Assembly: GCF_003385515.1 (NCBI RefSeq)
Contig: NZ_QNVT01000024.1
Coordinates: 34,631 to 98,630, forward strand
Direction of reading: 5' to 3'
Source of the DNA: Chryseobacterium pennae
GTDB taxonomy: Bacteria; Bacteroidota; Bacteroidia; Flavobacteriales; Weeksellaceae
DNA: 64,000 nucleotides
Under the pieces are notes generated by a model that made no database searches, was not told where the DNA came from, and saw nothing but the letters and a program-made list of their open reading frames with translations. Shown piece by piece: positions 23,060-32,957 of this stretch (positions are counted from its first letter, which is position 1; each line of letters starts with the position of its first letter). The position numbers and the translations under genes were made by a program.

Positions 23060-25915
23060 ATGAAAAAATCCTATACCAGCATAGGGAGCATTTCATGTGT
23101 CCTTATGCTAACGGTAGCAGGCTACTCATTTCAGGCACAGGAGTGGAAAAATTCAGATACGATTTCCGGAAACAATACCACCGAAGCTACCGTACTCAGG
23201 AAAAAGGCTGACACTTTACCTCCTTCATCTGGAAAAGTAAGCAGCATTGAAGAAGTAGTGCTTAATGCAGGTTATTATAAAGTCAAAGATAAGGAGCGCA
23301 CTGGAAGCATAGCCAAAGTATCGGCAAAGGATATCGAAAACCAGCCTGTAGCTAATGTACTTTCCGCTGTACAGGGCAGAATCTCCGGGGTCAATATCAC
23401 CCAGAACTCCGGTGTTCCCGGTGGTGGATTTGATATCCAGATCCGAGGTAAGAACAGCCTTAGAAGAGAGGGAAATGCCCCGATGTATATTGTCGATGGA
23501 GTGGTGATCAGCTCGGAAAACCCATCCCGGTATTCCAGCAGCATTATGCCTTACTCTTCTATTAGCCCGTTAAACAGTATCAATCCCAATGATATTGAAA
23601 ACATCGAAATACTGAAAGACGCCGATGCTACGGCTATCTACGGTTCCCGGGGAGCGAATGGTGTGGTCCTTATCACCACCAAAAAAGGAAAGAAGGGAAA
23701 GACACAGCTTAGCATTAACACCAGCTATGCTTTAAGCCGTGCCGCTTCCAATATGAAAATGATGAATACGGAAGAATATATTCGTATGCGTAAACAGGCT
23801 TATGCTAACGACGGGATTACCACTTATCCAGCCACCGCCTATGATATCAATGGAAAGTGGGACCAGACACGATACACCAACTGGCAAAAAACACTCATCG
23901 GCAACACTGCTGAAACTATAAGCACACAATTTTCTGTCAGTGGAGGAAATGAAGGGACTTCTTTTTTAGTAAGTGGCAGCCACAATGAGCAGACCACCGT
24001 GTTTCCTGCTTCTTTCCGTTACAAAACCAACAATATTACTTCCAGCATTTCCTATCAATCCAAAGACCGGAAATTTACTGCTAACCTTTCCAACCTGATT
24101 TCCTTCCAGACCAATAATATGCTCAATCAGGAGATCACCAACAAATCATTATTTCTAAGCCCGAATGCCCCGGTATTATATACATCTGGCGGCAATATCA
24201 ACTGGGAAAACAATACGTTTGACAACCCTATTGCCCCGTTTGTAAGCACGTATTCCAATGATAGCAAGCAGTTCACTTCCAATATCAATATGAGCTATGA
24301 AGTATACAAAGGAATATCAGTTAAGCTCAATGGCGGGATTAATTACCGGGCTTTTGAAGAATATTCGTTGCTACCCCATACCATGTACAATCCATCTTAC
24401 GGTTTAACCAGCGCTACTTCTTCAGCCTTAAGGAACAGGCGGCAATATTTCTCGTATATTATTGAACCGCAAATAAACTGGAAACAAGCTTTTGGAGACC
24501 ATCAGGTTGATGTGCTTGCCGGGGGAACCTTCCAGCAGGATTCCGGCTACCAGTCCCAAAACCAGGGATATGGATTTGAAAGTAATGCGCTGATTCACAA
24601 TATAGGTGCTGCAAAAACCAAAATTATTACTGAAGCAGGTAATGAATATAGGTATGCCGCATTATTCGGGCGCATCAACTATCAATATAAGCACAGGTAT
24701 ATTCTTAATATTACCGGAAGGAGGGATGGTTCCAGCCGATTCGGACCACAAAAACGGTTTGCTAATTTCGGAGCTATTGGGGCTGCCTGGTTATTTTCTC
24801 ATGAAAATTTTCTAAAGGAAAGTAAATGGTTAAGCTTCGGAAAGCTCAGAGGGAGCATTGGGACTACCGGCAGTGATAAGATTGGCGATTACCAGTATCT
24901 GGATACCTATACCATTTCCGGAACGGGCTATGGTGGTGTCACTGCCCTGAATCCTTCGAGATTGTATAACCCTCTTTTCAGCTGGGAGAAAACAGTGAAG
25001 CTGGAAGCCGCAGTGGAATTAGGCTTTTTGAAAGACTGTATCAACCTTTCGGCAGCATGGTACCGGAACCGCTCTTCCAACCAGCTGGTAGGGATTCCCC
25101 TGCCAGGAACAACAGGCTTCAGTTCTATCCAGGCCAATCTTCCGGCAACGGTAGAAAACAGTGGGTTTGAATTTGATCTCAGTGCTTTCCCGATAAAATC
25201 TTCTTTTTTCAAATGGAATACCAGCTTTAATATCAGCATTCCGACAAGCAAGCTCGTATCATTTCCCGGGCTGGAAGGCTCTACTTATTCTAATCAATAT
25301 GTTTTGGGATATCCCGTTTCTATTGTCAAAGTCTACCAGTATGAAGGGATAGACCCGGCTACCGGGCTCTACAGGTTTAAGGATTTTAACGGTGATGGTA
25401 AAATCACCTCTCCGGATGATAATCAGGTTATTGAAAAAATAGGTGTCCGGTATTACGGAGGATTACAGAACCAGCTTCTGTATAAGAACTGGACATTCTC
25501 TTTTTCATTACAGTTTGTTAAACAAAGGAACTGGAATTACCATAACTATATGCCAACTCCCGGAACGATGAATAACCAGCCTGTAGAGGTGTTGAATGTA
25601 TGGTCTCCTGATAACCCGGGCGGAGCATATATGCCTTACACTTCAGGAGCCAATACTCAGAAAAACACCCTGCAAACCTTTTTCAAAAACAGTACGGCGG
25701 CCATTGGGGATGCTTCGTATATCCGGCTAAAAAATATTCAGCTAAGCTACAGGCTTAAGCCTGAAAGCGGGATCGTAAAGGATGCTCTGATTTATTTCCA
25801 GGGACAAAATCTGCTGACATGGACCAAATATTTTGGGCTTGACCCCGAATTTGTCCTTAGCGGATTCTTACCCCCGCTCAAAACCTATTCTTTTGGAATC
25901 CAGCTTAACTTTTAA
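23060..25915 (+). CDS. SusC/RagA-family TonB-dependent transporter
   Basis: Outer membrane importer of 951 residues. It has a signal peptide (MKKSYTSIGSISCVLMLTVAG), a TonB-box-like SSIEEVVLNAGY, a plug domain with VQGRISGVNITQNSG and PMYIVDGV, the SusC block IEILKDADATAIYGSRGANG, and a 22-strand barrel ending QLNF. It lacks the N-terminal carboxypeptidase-like domain that many SusC proteins have before the plug. It forms a pair with the SusD gene 11 bases downstream, and with the S9 peptidase this suggests uptake of peptides rather than glycans. GC content and codon use are higher than in the island to the left. Confidence 0.95.
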   Translation: MKKSYTSIGSISCVLMLTVAGYSFQAQEWKNSDTISGNNTTEATVLRKKADTLPPSSGKVSSIEEVVLNAGYYKVKDKERTGSIAKVSAKDIENQPVANVLSAVQGRISGVNITQNSGVPGGGFDIQIRGKNSLRREGNAPMYIVDGVVISSENPSRYSSSIMPYSSISPLNSINPNDIENIEILKDADATAIYGSRGANGVVLITTKKGKKGKTQLSINTSYALSRAASNMKMMNTEEYIRMRKQAYANDGITTYPATAYDINGKWDQTRYTNWQKTLIGNTAETISTQFSVSGGNEGTSFLVSGSHNEQTTVFPASFRYKTNNITSSISYQSKDRKFTANLSNLISFQTNNMLNQEITNKSLFLSPNAPVLYTSGGNINWENNTFDNPIAPFVSTYSNDSKQFTSNINMSYEVYKGISVKLNGGINYRAFEEYSLLPHTMYNPSYGLTSATSSALRNRRQYFSYIIEPQINWKQAFGDHQVDVLAGGTFQQDSGYQSQNQGYGFESNALIHNIGAAKTKIITEAGNEYRYAALFGRINYQYKHRYILNITGRRDGSSRFGPQKRFANFGAIGAAWLFSHENFLKESKWLSFGKLRGSIGTTGSDKIGDYQYLDTYTISGTGYGGVTALNPSRLYNPLFSWEKTVKLEAAVELGFLKDCINLSAAWYRNRSSNQLVGIPLPGTTGFSSIQANLPATVENSGFEFDLSAFPIKSSFFKWNTSFNISIPTSKLVSFPGLEGSTYSNQYVLGYPVSIVKVYQYEGIDPATGLYRFKDFNGDGKITSPDDNQVIEKIGVRYYGGLQNQLLYKNWTFSFSLQFVKQRNWNYHNYMPTPGTMNNQPVEVLNVWSPDNPGGAYMPYTSGANTQKNTLQTFFKNSTAAIGDASYIRLKNIQLSYRLKPESGIVKDALIYFQGQNLLTWTKYFGLDPEFVLSGFLPPLKTYSFGIQLNF

Positions 25916-25926
25916 AAACTAAGAAA

Positions 25927-27387
25927 ATGAAAAAATATAATATCAATCTCCGTACTATACCTATTGTCCGATCTGTTATCAATATTGAGGGTATAGATAG
26001 GCTCCTGATACCTTTTTCTGCTATAAAAATACCTTTCATCCTTCTTTTCCTTTTGCTCACAGCAGTTTCGTGCGAAAAGTTGGTGGAAGCAGATGATCCG
26101 GATAGCCAGATCGGGACTGAGCAGGTATTTGAAGACCTGCAAAGTGCCAATGCCGCTTTATCGGGACTATATTCGGGATTATTCACCTCTTCGCTTATTT
26201 CCGGTGGGAGTGATGGAACAGGAGCTCTTTTGGGAACCTATACAGATGATCTGGACTGCTACTATGTAAATAATAACAGCGGGGCACTGGAACTGTATCA
26301 GAACCAGCAGATCCCAACCAACCCCATGATCGAAAAAACATGGAATACAGCATATCAGCAAATTTATGCTGCCAATTCCATTATAATAGGAGTAAGCAAT
26401 TCTTTATCGCTGGCAGCAGAAGATAAAAACAGGATTAAAGGGGAAGCCCTTCTGGTACGAAGCCTTATTTATTTGTATTTGCAGCAGATCTATCAGGAAA
26501 TCCCTTATACGGAAACAACTGACTATCAAATCAACAGTCATTTGTCAAAGCTTTCCGGAGAGGCATTATTACAAAAATTAGAGGCAGACCTGAATCTTGC
26601 CATCAGCCTGCTTTCGGATACCTACCGTAATGCAGAGAGGATTTATCCCAATAAAAAGGTAGCTGAACTGTTGCTGGCCAAAGTATATCTTCTGGAGCAG
26701 AAATGGGTACTGGCAGAGCAGTTAGCCGGAAATATCATCCAAAATCCTCTTTATCAATTAGAACAGGATATTACAAAAGTTTTTAAGAAAGGAGGAAAGC
26801 ATATTCTGTGGCAGCTAAAACCGCTCAACTCCGGGGATTCCACCAAAGAGGCTTCCCTTTATTACTTCTCAGGGGCAGCTCCCAATGCTTATGCGCTTAG
26901 CACAAGCCTGATCAATAGTTTCAGTGGTTCTGACCTGAGAAAGCAGGCATGGATGACTCCTGTTACCGTTTCTCAGAATACATGGTATCGAGCTGCTAAA
27001 TACAAAAACCTTTCAGGGAATACTGATGAGTATTCCATTATTTTCAGGCTTGAAGAAGCTTATTTCATCATGGCGGAGGCTTTAGCCCGGCAAAACAGGG
27101 TAACAGAAGCACTTTCATACCTCAATGCTATCAGGCAAAGAGCCGGAACGGCACCACTTACCGGAACCTGGTCCAAAGATGCTTTTCTTCAGGAATTACT
27201 ACTAGAGGTCAGAAGAGAGTTTTTTGCAGAAATGGGACAAAGGTTCATGGCCTTAAAACGGTTTGACCGCCTTGGTGATTTGGCTACTATAAAGCCTAAC
27301 TGGAAAAGCTACCATACAGCATGGCCTCTTCCACAAAAAGAGCTGCTGCTGAATGCTAACCTTAACCCACAAAACCAAGGATACTGA
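25927..27387 (+). CDS. SusD/RagB-family nutrient-binding lipoprotein
   Basis: Surface lipoprotein of 486 residues that works as the lid of the SusC channel. The lipobox TAVSC lies near residue 41 after an unusually long N-terminal extension, so translation may start later than the first ATG. SusD features: TPR-like helices with ALSGLYSGLF, KGEALLVRSLIYLYL, AELLLAKVYLLEQKW and the C-terminal FRLEEAYFIMAEAL and LNAIRQRAG. It lies 11 bases after the SusC gene and its stop overlaps the start of the S9 peptidase gene, indicating one operon. Confidence 0.93.
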   Translation: MKKYNINLRTIPIVRSVINIEGIDRLLIPFSAIKIPFILLFLLLTAVSCEKLVEADDPDSQIGTEQVFEDLQSANAALSGLYSGLFTSSLISGGSDGTGALLGTYTDDLDCYYVNNNSGALELYQNQQIPTNPMIEKTWNTAYQQIYAANSIIIGVSNSLSLAAEDKNRIKGEALLVRSLIYLYLQQIYQEIPYTETTDYQINSHLSKLSGEALLQKLEADLNLAISLLSDTYRNAERIYPNKKVAELLLAKVYLLEQKWVLAEQLAGNIIQNPLYQLEQDITKVFKKGGKHILWQLKPLNSGDSTKEASLYYFSGAAPNAYALSTSLINSFSGSDLRKQAWMTPVTVSQNTWYRAAKYKNLSGNTDEYSIIFRLEEAYFIMAEALARQNRVTEALSYLNAIRQRAGTAPLTGTWSKDAFLQELLLEVRREFFAEMGQRFMALKRFDRLGDLATIKPNWKSYHTAWPLPQKELLLNANLNPQNQGY

Positions 27388-29969
27388 TGAAAACAGCCTA
27401 TCGTTTGCTCATGATGCTTATAACGCTGCTTTTGTTGTACGGGTTCAGGTGGATGCCTGTACCGCTGCCCTTATTCCCAGCGCAGGATCTCAAAATAAAG
27501 GATGCTAGCCATCTTCAGAAGCTCTCCTCAGAATCCTATGAAATCCAGTTGCTCAAAATATCAGCAGACGGAAAATGGTTGGCTGTAAAAAAAATCATGG
27601 ACTCTGGGCAAGACACTTTGATGATCTTAAGAACAGATGTCCCCGAATCCATTGTCTTTAAAAGAACCCACGTTTCGGAACTACAGTTTCTTATTGATAA
27701 TAGGGTATTGCTGTTGGATAAACAAGGCAAGGCAGAAAATCTGAGCTTAGGAGTGCAGAAAAAGGGAAAAGCACAGGAGAAAGATAGTGAAGGTAATATT
27801 TTTGCTAATGGTAAAGTTTTTAATCAAATAAAAAAAATTGAAGTTCTTAAAAACGGCAAAGAATTTTTGTTATGGTCTGATTCCTCGCAAAAGAATTCCC
27901 TGGCATGGTATACAGCAGAGGGAAACCTTTTACGGGTTTTGGAAGGTGTTACGACTTACCTAATAGATAGGAATTCCGAGCTCTATGCGGTGCAGAAGGA
28001 AACAAACGGAGATAAAAAAGACAAAGAGTACAGTATTTTCAAGTTTTCTGGTTCTGCTAAACGGTTGTTCTATCAGACTAACAGGCTAATTGAGAGTATT
28101 TACACTGCATCTGATGGAGAAAGTCTGATCAGCCTTGAAAAAGACCTTACGACCGGATATATGAAAATGGTATCTATAAGCCTTAAGGACTTTAAAAGCT
28201 ATCCTTTAGACGATAGCCTTTTGTTCTATCATGTTACGATAAAAGGAATTGGGAAGGAAAAATTATTTTTTCTTAACGCTATCAAAAATAGGACAGAGAC
28301 AAAGAAATCGTCACCCGAGATTTGGTACGGTGATGATAAAAATCTTGAAGAGAAATTTTTACCACAATTTCAGGAAACGTATTATCTCTGGGAACCTGAA
28401 TCGGGGCAGCTTGAAAACCTGAATGACAGCAGTGGATTTCAAAAAATCATTCCCCTACATAACGAGCGGTATTTCCTGGCTTTTAATCCCCGGGAGCTTA
28501 AAGATTATACTCGAAAAACATCTCCTCTGCTGATTTCTGTATACGACCGGATAAGCAATACTTCCGTAAAGGTAGATACCGTGGGTACTGAATTATACGT
28601 CTCTGCAAAGGGAGAATATCTTTTCTACCCCAAAAATAACCAATGGAAATTATATAGGATTTCTGATGGAAAAACAATCCTTATCTCAAAAAATGGAGTA
28701 GAGCAACCTTACTTTACCCGTGATGGTAAAGGAATTGTTTTTGGTGGGAATGATGCTCTCTGGTATTACAATATACAGAAAGGAAGCTATAAACCATTAA
28801 CCACAACGACCAAAGGATTCCAATACCATGTCATGGGCGGAGAAAGGGAATCGCTCTTATCCAATTACAATTTTTACCGCTCGGTGATTGATGATAACCG
28901 TCCGTTCATGGTAGAATACCGGAATGTAATGAATAATCAGTTCGGGTATCAGAGATTGTATGGGAATAAAAACTATACCGCCATTTCTCTTACCGATGGC
29001 AGAGCCAGTTCCCTTTTGTATAATCCCTCTTGCAGCACCTTTGCTTATATACGGGAAAACTACAATATGCCCCCTCAGATTGTTGTTGCTAAAAATGGAA
29101 AAAATGATGTGATCTATCAAAGCAATACGCAAGATACTAAGATTTCAAAAGCAAGGATGGACATTATTGACTATACCGGACCGGGAAGTATTCCCCTGAA
29201 GGGGCTGCTGTATTACCCAATAGATTATAATCCTTCGGTAATATATCCGATGGTGGTGCATATTTATGAGGCTCAGCACTATCTGAGCTCCCGTTACTGG
29301 CGGCCAACTTATAAAAACAGCTTAGGCTTTAATGTAAGGTTATTACAGGAAAAGGGATATTTTGTCTTTCTGCCGGATATCGCTTATGGTTCGGAAGGCC
29401 CGGGAATTTCTGCGCTACAATCTGTAGAAGCAGCCATGAAAGCGGTACTGAAAAACACTTCTATTGATTCCTTAAAAGTTGGACTTATGGGGCAGTCATT
29501 TGGAGGGTATCAGACCAATTTTATTGCTACCCATTCAACTCTGTTCAAAGCCTATGTTTCCGGAACAGCCAATGCTGACATCGTACATGTTTATCATACT
29601 TTTAGTGAAAGTTACCATATGCCGGAATTCTGGCGGTATGAATCCGGGCAGTATAGGATGGGAAAATCCTTTTCACAGGATAAGAACCTTTATTTCAGGA
29701 ATAATCCACTGTATCATGCCGATTGGGTGACTTCACCCATACTTTTATGGTGCGGTATGCAGGATAAGAATGTAAACTGGGAAGAAACCCGGACATTTTA
29801 CAATGCTTTAAAAAGGAGTAAAAAAAAGGTGGTGGCGCTGTTTTATCCTGATGATGGGCATGCTATGTGGCAAGAGGCTTCTAAGACTGACCTTACTTCT
29901 AAAATACTGGATTGGTTTGGTTTTTATCTGAAAGATAGTAAAAATGTGACTTGGATTAGCAATAAATAA
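27387..29969 (+). CDS. S9-family prolyl oligopeptidase-like serine peptidase
   Basis: A secreted peptidase of 860 residues: N-terminal signal/anchor (LLMMLITLLLLYGF), a beta-propeller domain (about 60-560) and a C-terminal alpha/beta hydrolase. The catalytic serine is in MGQSFGGYQ (G-x-S-x-G-G), the Asp is probably in CGMQDKNVNW and the His in DDGHAMWQ. The family cuts short peptides, often after proline. It overlaps the SusD stop by 1 base, so it probably trims peptides taken up or bound by the SusCD pair. The gene ends in a bidirectional terminator. Confidence 0.9.
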   Translation: MKTAYRLLMMLITLLLLYGFRWMPVPLPLFPAQDLKIKDASHLQKLSSESYEIQLLKISADGKWLAVKKIMDSGQDTLMILRTDVPESIVFKRTHVSELQFLIDNRVLLLDKQGKAENLSLGVQKKGKAQEKDSEGNIFANGKVFNQIKKIEVLKNGKEFLLWSDSSQKNSLAWYTAEGNLLRVLEGVTTYLIDRNSELYAVQKETNGDKKDKEYSIFKFSGSAKRLFYQTNRLIESIYTASDGESLISLEKDLTTGYMKMVSISLKDFKSYPLDDSLLFYHVTIKGIGKEKLFFLNAIKNRTETKKSSPEIWYGDDKNLEEKFLPQFQETYYLWEPESGQLENLNDSSGFQKIIPLHNERYFLAFNPRELKDYTRKTSPLLISVYDRISNTSVKVDTVGTELYVSAKGEYLFYPKNNQWKLYRISDGKTILISKNGVEQPYFTRDGKGIVFGGNDALWYYNIQKGSYKPLTTTTKGFQYHVMGGERESLLSNYNFYRSVIDDNRPFMVEYRNVMNNQFGYQRLYGNKNYTAISLTDGRASSLLYNPSCSTFAYIRENYNMPPQIVVAKNGKNDVIYQSNTQDTKISKARMDIIDYTGPGSIPLKGLLYYPIDYNPSVIYPMVVHIYEAQHYLSSRYWRPTYKNSLGFNVRLLQEKGYFVFLPDIAYGSEGPGISALQSVEAAMKAVLKNTSIDSLKVGLMGQSFGGYQTNFIATHSTLFKAYVSGTANADIVHVYHTFSESYHMPEFWRYESGQYRMGKSFSQDKNLYFRNNPLYHADWVTSPILLWCGMQDKNVNWEETRTFYNALKRSKKKVVALFYPDDGHAMWQEASKTDLTSKILDWFGFYLKDSKNVTWISNK

Positions 29970-29971
29970 AA

Positions 29972-29998
29972 GAAGGGTGCTTATGACACCCTTCAGAT
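29972..29998. terminator. Bidirectional terminator
   Basis: Perfect 8-bp stem GAAGGGTG / CACCCTTC with a 7-base loop. On the plus strand ATTTTT follows; on the minus strand TTTTATTT follows. It ends the SusCD-S9 operon and the convergent DUF6520 gene. Confidence 0.8.
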
Positions 29999-30000
29999 TT

Positions 30001-30255
30001 TTAGTTAACTCGGTACAATGGTGCTCCGCACGCAGTGTCATTGATCTTTTCTTTCAGTACTTCGGAGTTCCAGGTACATTCTGCACCTTCGATGGTGCTG
30101 CACTGGGCAACTTCGATACATTTCACTTCCGATGCAGATGGATCAAACCTGTGGCCAGGAACCATTGTTGAATCTGCGGTTTTAGATACGGTGGATGCAA
30201 ATGCTCCTCCTGCGCCTGTTAGAAAAACAACTACAGGCAAAATAAACTTTTTCAT
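30001..30255 (-). CDS. DUF6520-family secreted peptide
   Basis: An 84-residue protein with a signal peptide (ILPVVVFLTGAGGAFA) and four cysteines in the mature part (VKCIEVAQCSTIEGAEC, then TACGAPLYRVN). This fits the DUF6520 family that is common in Chryseobacterium beside MauE/DoxX-like membrane proteins. The paired cysteines suggest disulfides. It is the second gene after the MauE-like gene at 30288, 32 bases downstream, so both are probably co-transcribed. The function is unknown. Confidence 0.75.
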   Translation of the reverse strand: MKKFILPVVVFLTGAGGAFASTVSKTADSTMVPGHRFDPSASEVKCIEVAQCSTIEGAECTWNSEVLKEKINDTACGAPLYRVN

Positions 30256-30287
30256 ATAAAAAGATTTTGATGTTATGCCTACTCTTT

Positions 30288-31796
30288 TTACAGGTTTTCG
30301 GCTTTCCCTGTGCTGAAATGCCGGGTAAGGGACGGATATAACCGATACCTGACAATTTCATTGCCGATAAGGATATAGAAATACTTATCAGTCACCAGCA
30401 TCTGGGACATTTTATCCTTCCCGCGGTTGAAGACATAAAAACTTCCCACATATTCCTGCTGGTCGGTACGGTACACATCTACAATAGCTGCTTGCTTCCA
30501 GGCTTTTCGGGATTCATGCTTTCCCATTAGATTAGATTCGTTAAACAAGAGCTTGCGATATGCGACCATATCTTTATTCACTGTTAATGGCGGCGCACTC
30601 ATTTTGTGCTGTCCGTCTTTCAGTTGCGTTACCTGTATTTGTGCCCTGGTAACGGTGTCAATCGTATGAAGCTTTCTCAGTACAGTCAGTTCATGATCCA
30701 TTTCCATGAACTGGTTGCGATAGAAATAGGTATACAAAATTTTACCAGTTGCAGGGTCACGGATCATTTTGCCATCTGAATCGAAAATCCCGTCCTTTTG
30801 TTTTTCCAGCACTTCTGAATACAGCTTCACCTTTGATTTTCGCTGAAGATCCAAAATACCCAATACACGATTTTGTGTTTCGCTACTTTGTGTCCTGATG
30901 GCAAAACGTGCAGAATCCAAAGGAATGATCTGGTTGAAGTAGGCATCCTTATAGCTGATCGTTTTAGCATTTTGTTTGCCGAGTTCACCTCTGTAGATAA
31001 CAGGGACATTGCCATCATAAATATAATAGTAAGGCTTTTGAACCTGCATTTGTATTGACCGGAATGAATGGTTATGGCTGTCTATTACTGAGGTGAATGA
31101 TGTTCTTGTTACCAAGGCTGTATCAATTGTTGTTAAAATGAGGGGTGTTGTATAATTTCCCAAATAGATCTTATCATCAGCGGCTCCTGCGAAATAATAA
31201 GAATTCGCTCCAAGATCCATTTTTTTATCCTCTTCCATTGGATACTGAAGAAAACGCCGGGTAAAATTATTCTCTGTCTTCATGATATGTTCCGAGCTGA
31301 TGAACAAAAAAATCACCAGTCCGCAGCTTATCACTCCAATGGTTCCGGAGAGAATAAGATAACGTTGCCGATTCGTACCTCTTTGCCTTTCCAAAATAAT
31401 AATAGCTCCCAAGGCAAGCGCAATACAAGCTACATTAAAGATCATATGTTCCGTCCATCCCAGCTTTTCCAGGATTCCCCCACATGAACAGGGTACAAAA
31501 TCACTAAAATTCAGTATCAGGTAAATATATACGGTAAAGCTCACCATCAGTCCGAATGATGCATAGAGCCCTGGTAACCGTGTACTGTTAATGCATAATA
31601 ATGCTGCTATGATGAGCTCAACAATAATAACTGCATAAGATATAAATCCGGCATATGCGCTTAATAAAGGAGATTGTGCTAACTGTACCTGAAAAGCCTC
31701 AAAATCTAACAGCTTGCTTAATGCTGCATATACAAAAAGCAATACAAAAAAATAGGCTACAATACCAGGGAAATGATAAGAGAACTTTTTCTTCAT
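30288..31796 (-). CDS. MauE/DoxX-like membrane protein with large periplasmic domain
   Basis: A 502-residue protein. The first 165 residues form four or five transmembrane helices of the MauE/DoxX type with the redox-like motif VPCSCGGILEKLG. The rest (about 175-502) looks like a beta-propeller-type extracytoplasmic domain with repeated short beta segments. MauE relatives work with thiol-redox partners; the cysteine-rich DUF6520 peptide encoded just downstream may be such a partner. The promoter region at 31797-31927 contains an inverted repeat and a tandem direct repeat. Confidence 0.75.
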   Translation of the reverse strand: MKKKFSYHFPGIVAYFFVLLFVYAALSKLLDFEAFQVQLAQSPLLSAYAGFISYAVIIVELIIAALLCINSTRLPGLYASFGLMVSFTVYIYLILNFSDFVPCSCGGILEKLGWTEHMIFNVACIALALGAIIILERQRGTNRQRYLILSGTIGVISCGLVIFLFISSEHIMKTENNFTRRFLQYPMEEDKKMDLGANSYYFAGAADDKIYLGNYTTPLILTTIDTALVTRTSFTSVIDSHNHSFRSIQMQVQKPYYYIYDGNVPVIYRGELGKQNAKTISYKDAYFNQIIPLDSARFAIRTQSSETQNRVLGILDLQRKSKVKLYSEVLEKQKDGIFDSDGKMIRDPATGKILYTYFYRNQFMEMDHELTVLRKLHTIDTVTRAQIQVTQLKDGQHKMSAPPLTVNKDMVAYRKLLFNESNLMGKHESRKAWKQAAIVDVYRTDQQEYVGSFYVFNRGKDKMSQMLVTDKYFYILIGNEIVRYRLYPSLTRHFSTGKAENL

Positions 31797-31845
31797 GTTA
31801 ATTTTATGGTGATTAGTTAATGGTGTAAAGTTCTGTAAATTATAT

Positions 31846-31865
31846 AATTATACTATTGTATAATT
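31846..31865. promoter_or_regulatory. Inverted repeat before the MauE-like gene
   Basis: AATTATA and TATAATT are separated by CTATTG, a perfect 7-bp inverted repeat in the region upstream of the leftward gene starting at 31796. It is a candidate regulator site; TATAATTAT-like words also occur in the AT-rich block at 35430-35700. Confidence 0.4.
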
Positions 31866-31869
31866 TGTA

Positions 31870-31911
31870 AAAAACATAATAAAAAATGACAAAAACATAG
31901 TAAAAAATGAC
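31870..31911. repeat. Tandem 21-bp direct repeat
   Basis: Two head-to-tail 21-base units, AAAAACATAATAAAAAATGAC and a copy with one change. They lie between the 3' end of the AraC-type gene and the MauE-like gene, about 75 bases before its start. Twin sites two helix turns apart are typical of AraC-family operators. Confidence 0.6.
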
Positions 31912-31927
31912 ACTTATCGAAAAATTG

Positions 31928-32731
31928 TCAGTTTGATCCATTTAATATTCTTGGAATTATGTATAATGGGAAATTGTATTTTCTTTTAAATAACTGGTGC
32001 ATTGCGATGTAGCTGGAAAAATTATTTTTATGAGCAATTTCCTTTAGTGATAGATTGGTCAGCATAATATCATCAAGTACATCCAGCATTTTCATTTTCA
32101 TATAAAAATTGTAGAAGGTGGTTCCCAGGCAGATTTTGCAATCCTTCCTAAACTGTAGGTAGCTTATGTTATACCGGGGATATAAGGTATGAATGCTTTG
32201 TCTTTCATTATACTCCTCTGTATAAAATATTGACAAAAGGTAATTGCATTTTGCATGGGAAGCATAACTTATATAATTCACAGGCATTGACATTTCATGC
32301 AATAAGCTGTATACTCTTGATTCATCCTGCTTATATAGGCCAATGCCCGAAAATAAATAAACTTCTGTACTTGTTGTGAAGTGAATATGGATTGGAAATA
32401 TTTGTTTTTTATCAGAGGAATTGCCAACCAAATGCGGCAAAACAAGATTTTGGATCACTGTGAGATAATCCGGATCAATAGTCCCATCAGCTTCAGCTCC
32501 GTTGACAGTATGCTTTATTAGAGAATGTCCTTTATAGTAGTGATTTTCTTTAGGTAAAATTTGTAATGATTTCAGTAACGAAATATATGTTTTTATTAGA
32601 ACCCTGCTATCATCCAAAAGCTGTTCAAAAAGAGCGGCATCAAAAATAGAAGTATGAGCCGGAAGCAATGAAAATTTAGCCATTGCTTCTTTTAGTTTTT
32701 GATCAATGATGGCAAGCTGATAGATATGCAT
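31928..32731 (-). CDS. AraC-family transcriptional regulator
   Basis: A 267-residue cytoplasmic protein. The C-terminal 90 residues form the double helix-turn-helix domain of AraC regulators: YNISYLQFRKDCKICLG, then LSLKEIAHKNNFSSYIAM and HQLFKRKYNFPLYIIP in place of the usual FKKxxGxxPxxYR. The N-terminal part is a helical sensor region without a recognised ligand. It lies directly upstream of the MauE-like and DUF6520 genes on the same strand, with the direct repeat in between, so it may control them. Read-through from this gene is also possible. Confidence 0.8.
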   Translation of the reverse strand: MHIYQLAIIDQKLKEAMAKFSLLPAHTSIFDAALFEQLLDDSRVLIKTYISLLKSLQILPKENHYYKGHSLIKHTVNGAEADGTIDPDYLTVIQNLVLPHLVGNSSDKKQIFPIHIHFTTSTEVYLFSGIGLYKQDESRVYSLLHEMSMPVNYISYASHAKCNYLLSIFYTEEYNERQSIHTLYPRYNISYLQFRKDCKICLGTTFYNFYMKMKMLDVLDDIMLTNLSLKEIAHKNNFSSYIAMHQLFKRKYNFPLYIIPRILNGSN

Positions 32732-32842
32732 TTTGTTAGGTATACATGAATATTAGGTTAAAAGAACTGATTTCAAAATGTAACAATACGAGCTGTTGCG
32801 CTTATATTCTGTAAGTCGTTTTTACATCAAGAAAAAAATAAA

Positions 32843-32871
32843 AGTAACCCGAATAGCATTTTCAGGTTACT
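32843..32871 (-). terminator. Terminator of the small lipoprotein gene
   Basis: AGTAACC and GGTTACT form a 7-bp stem; read leftward it is followed by TTTATTTTTTT. It lies 87 bases past the stop at 32958. Confidence 0.65.
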
Positions 32872-32957
32872 TTATGTTGGCTAAAATGATTGATTAGAGT
32901 GTATAAGTTCCATTTTGAAAAATTAATTTCTTATCGTTATAATTTTGTAAGCTTATA

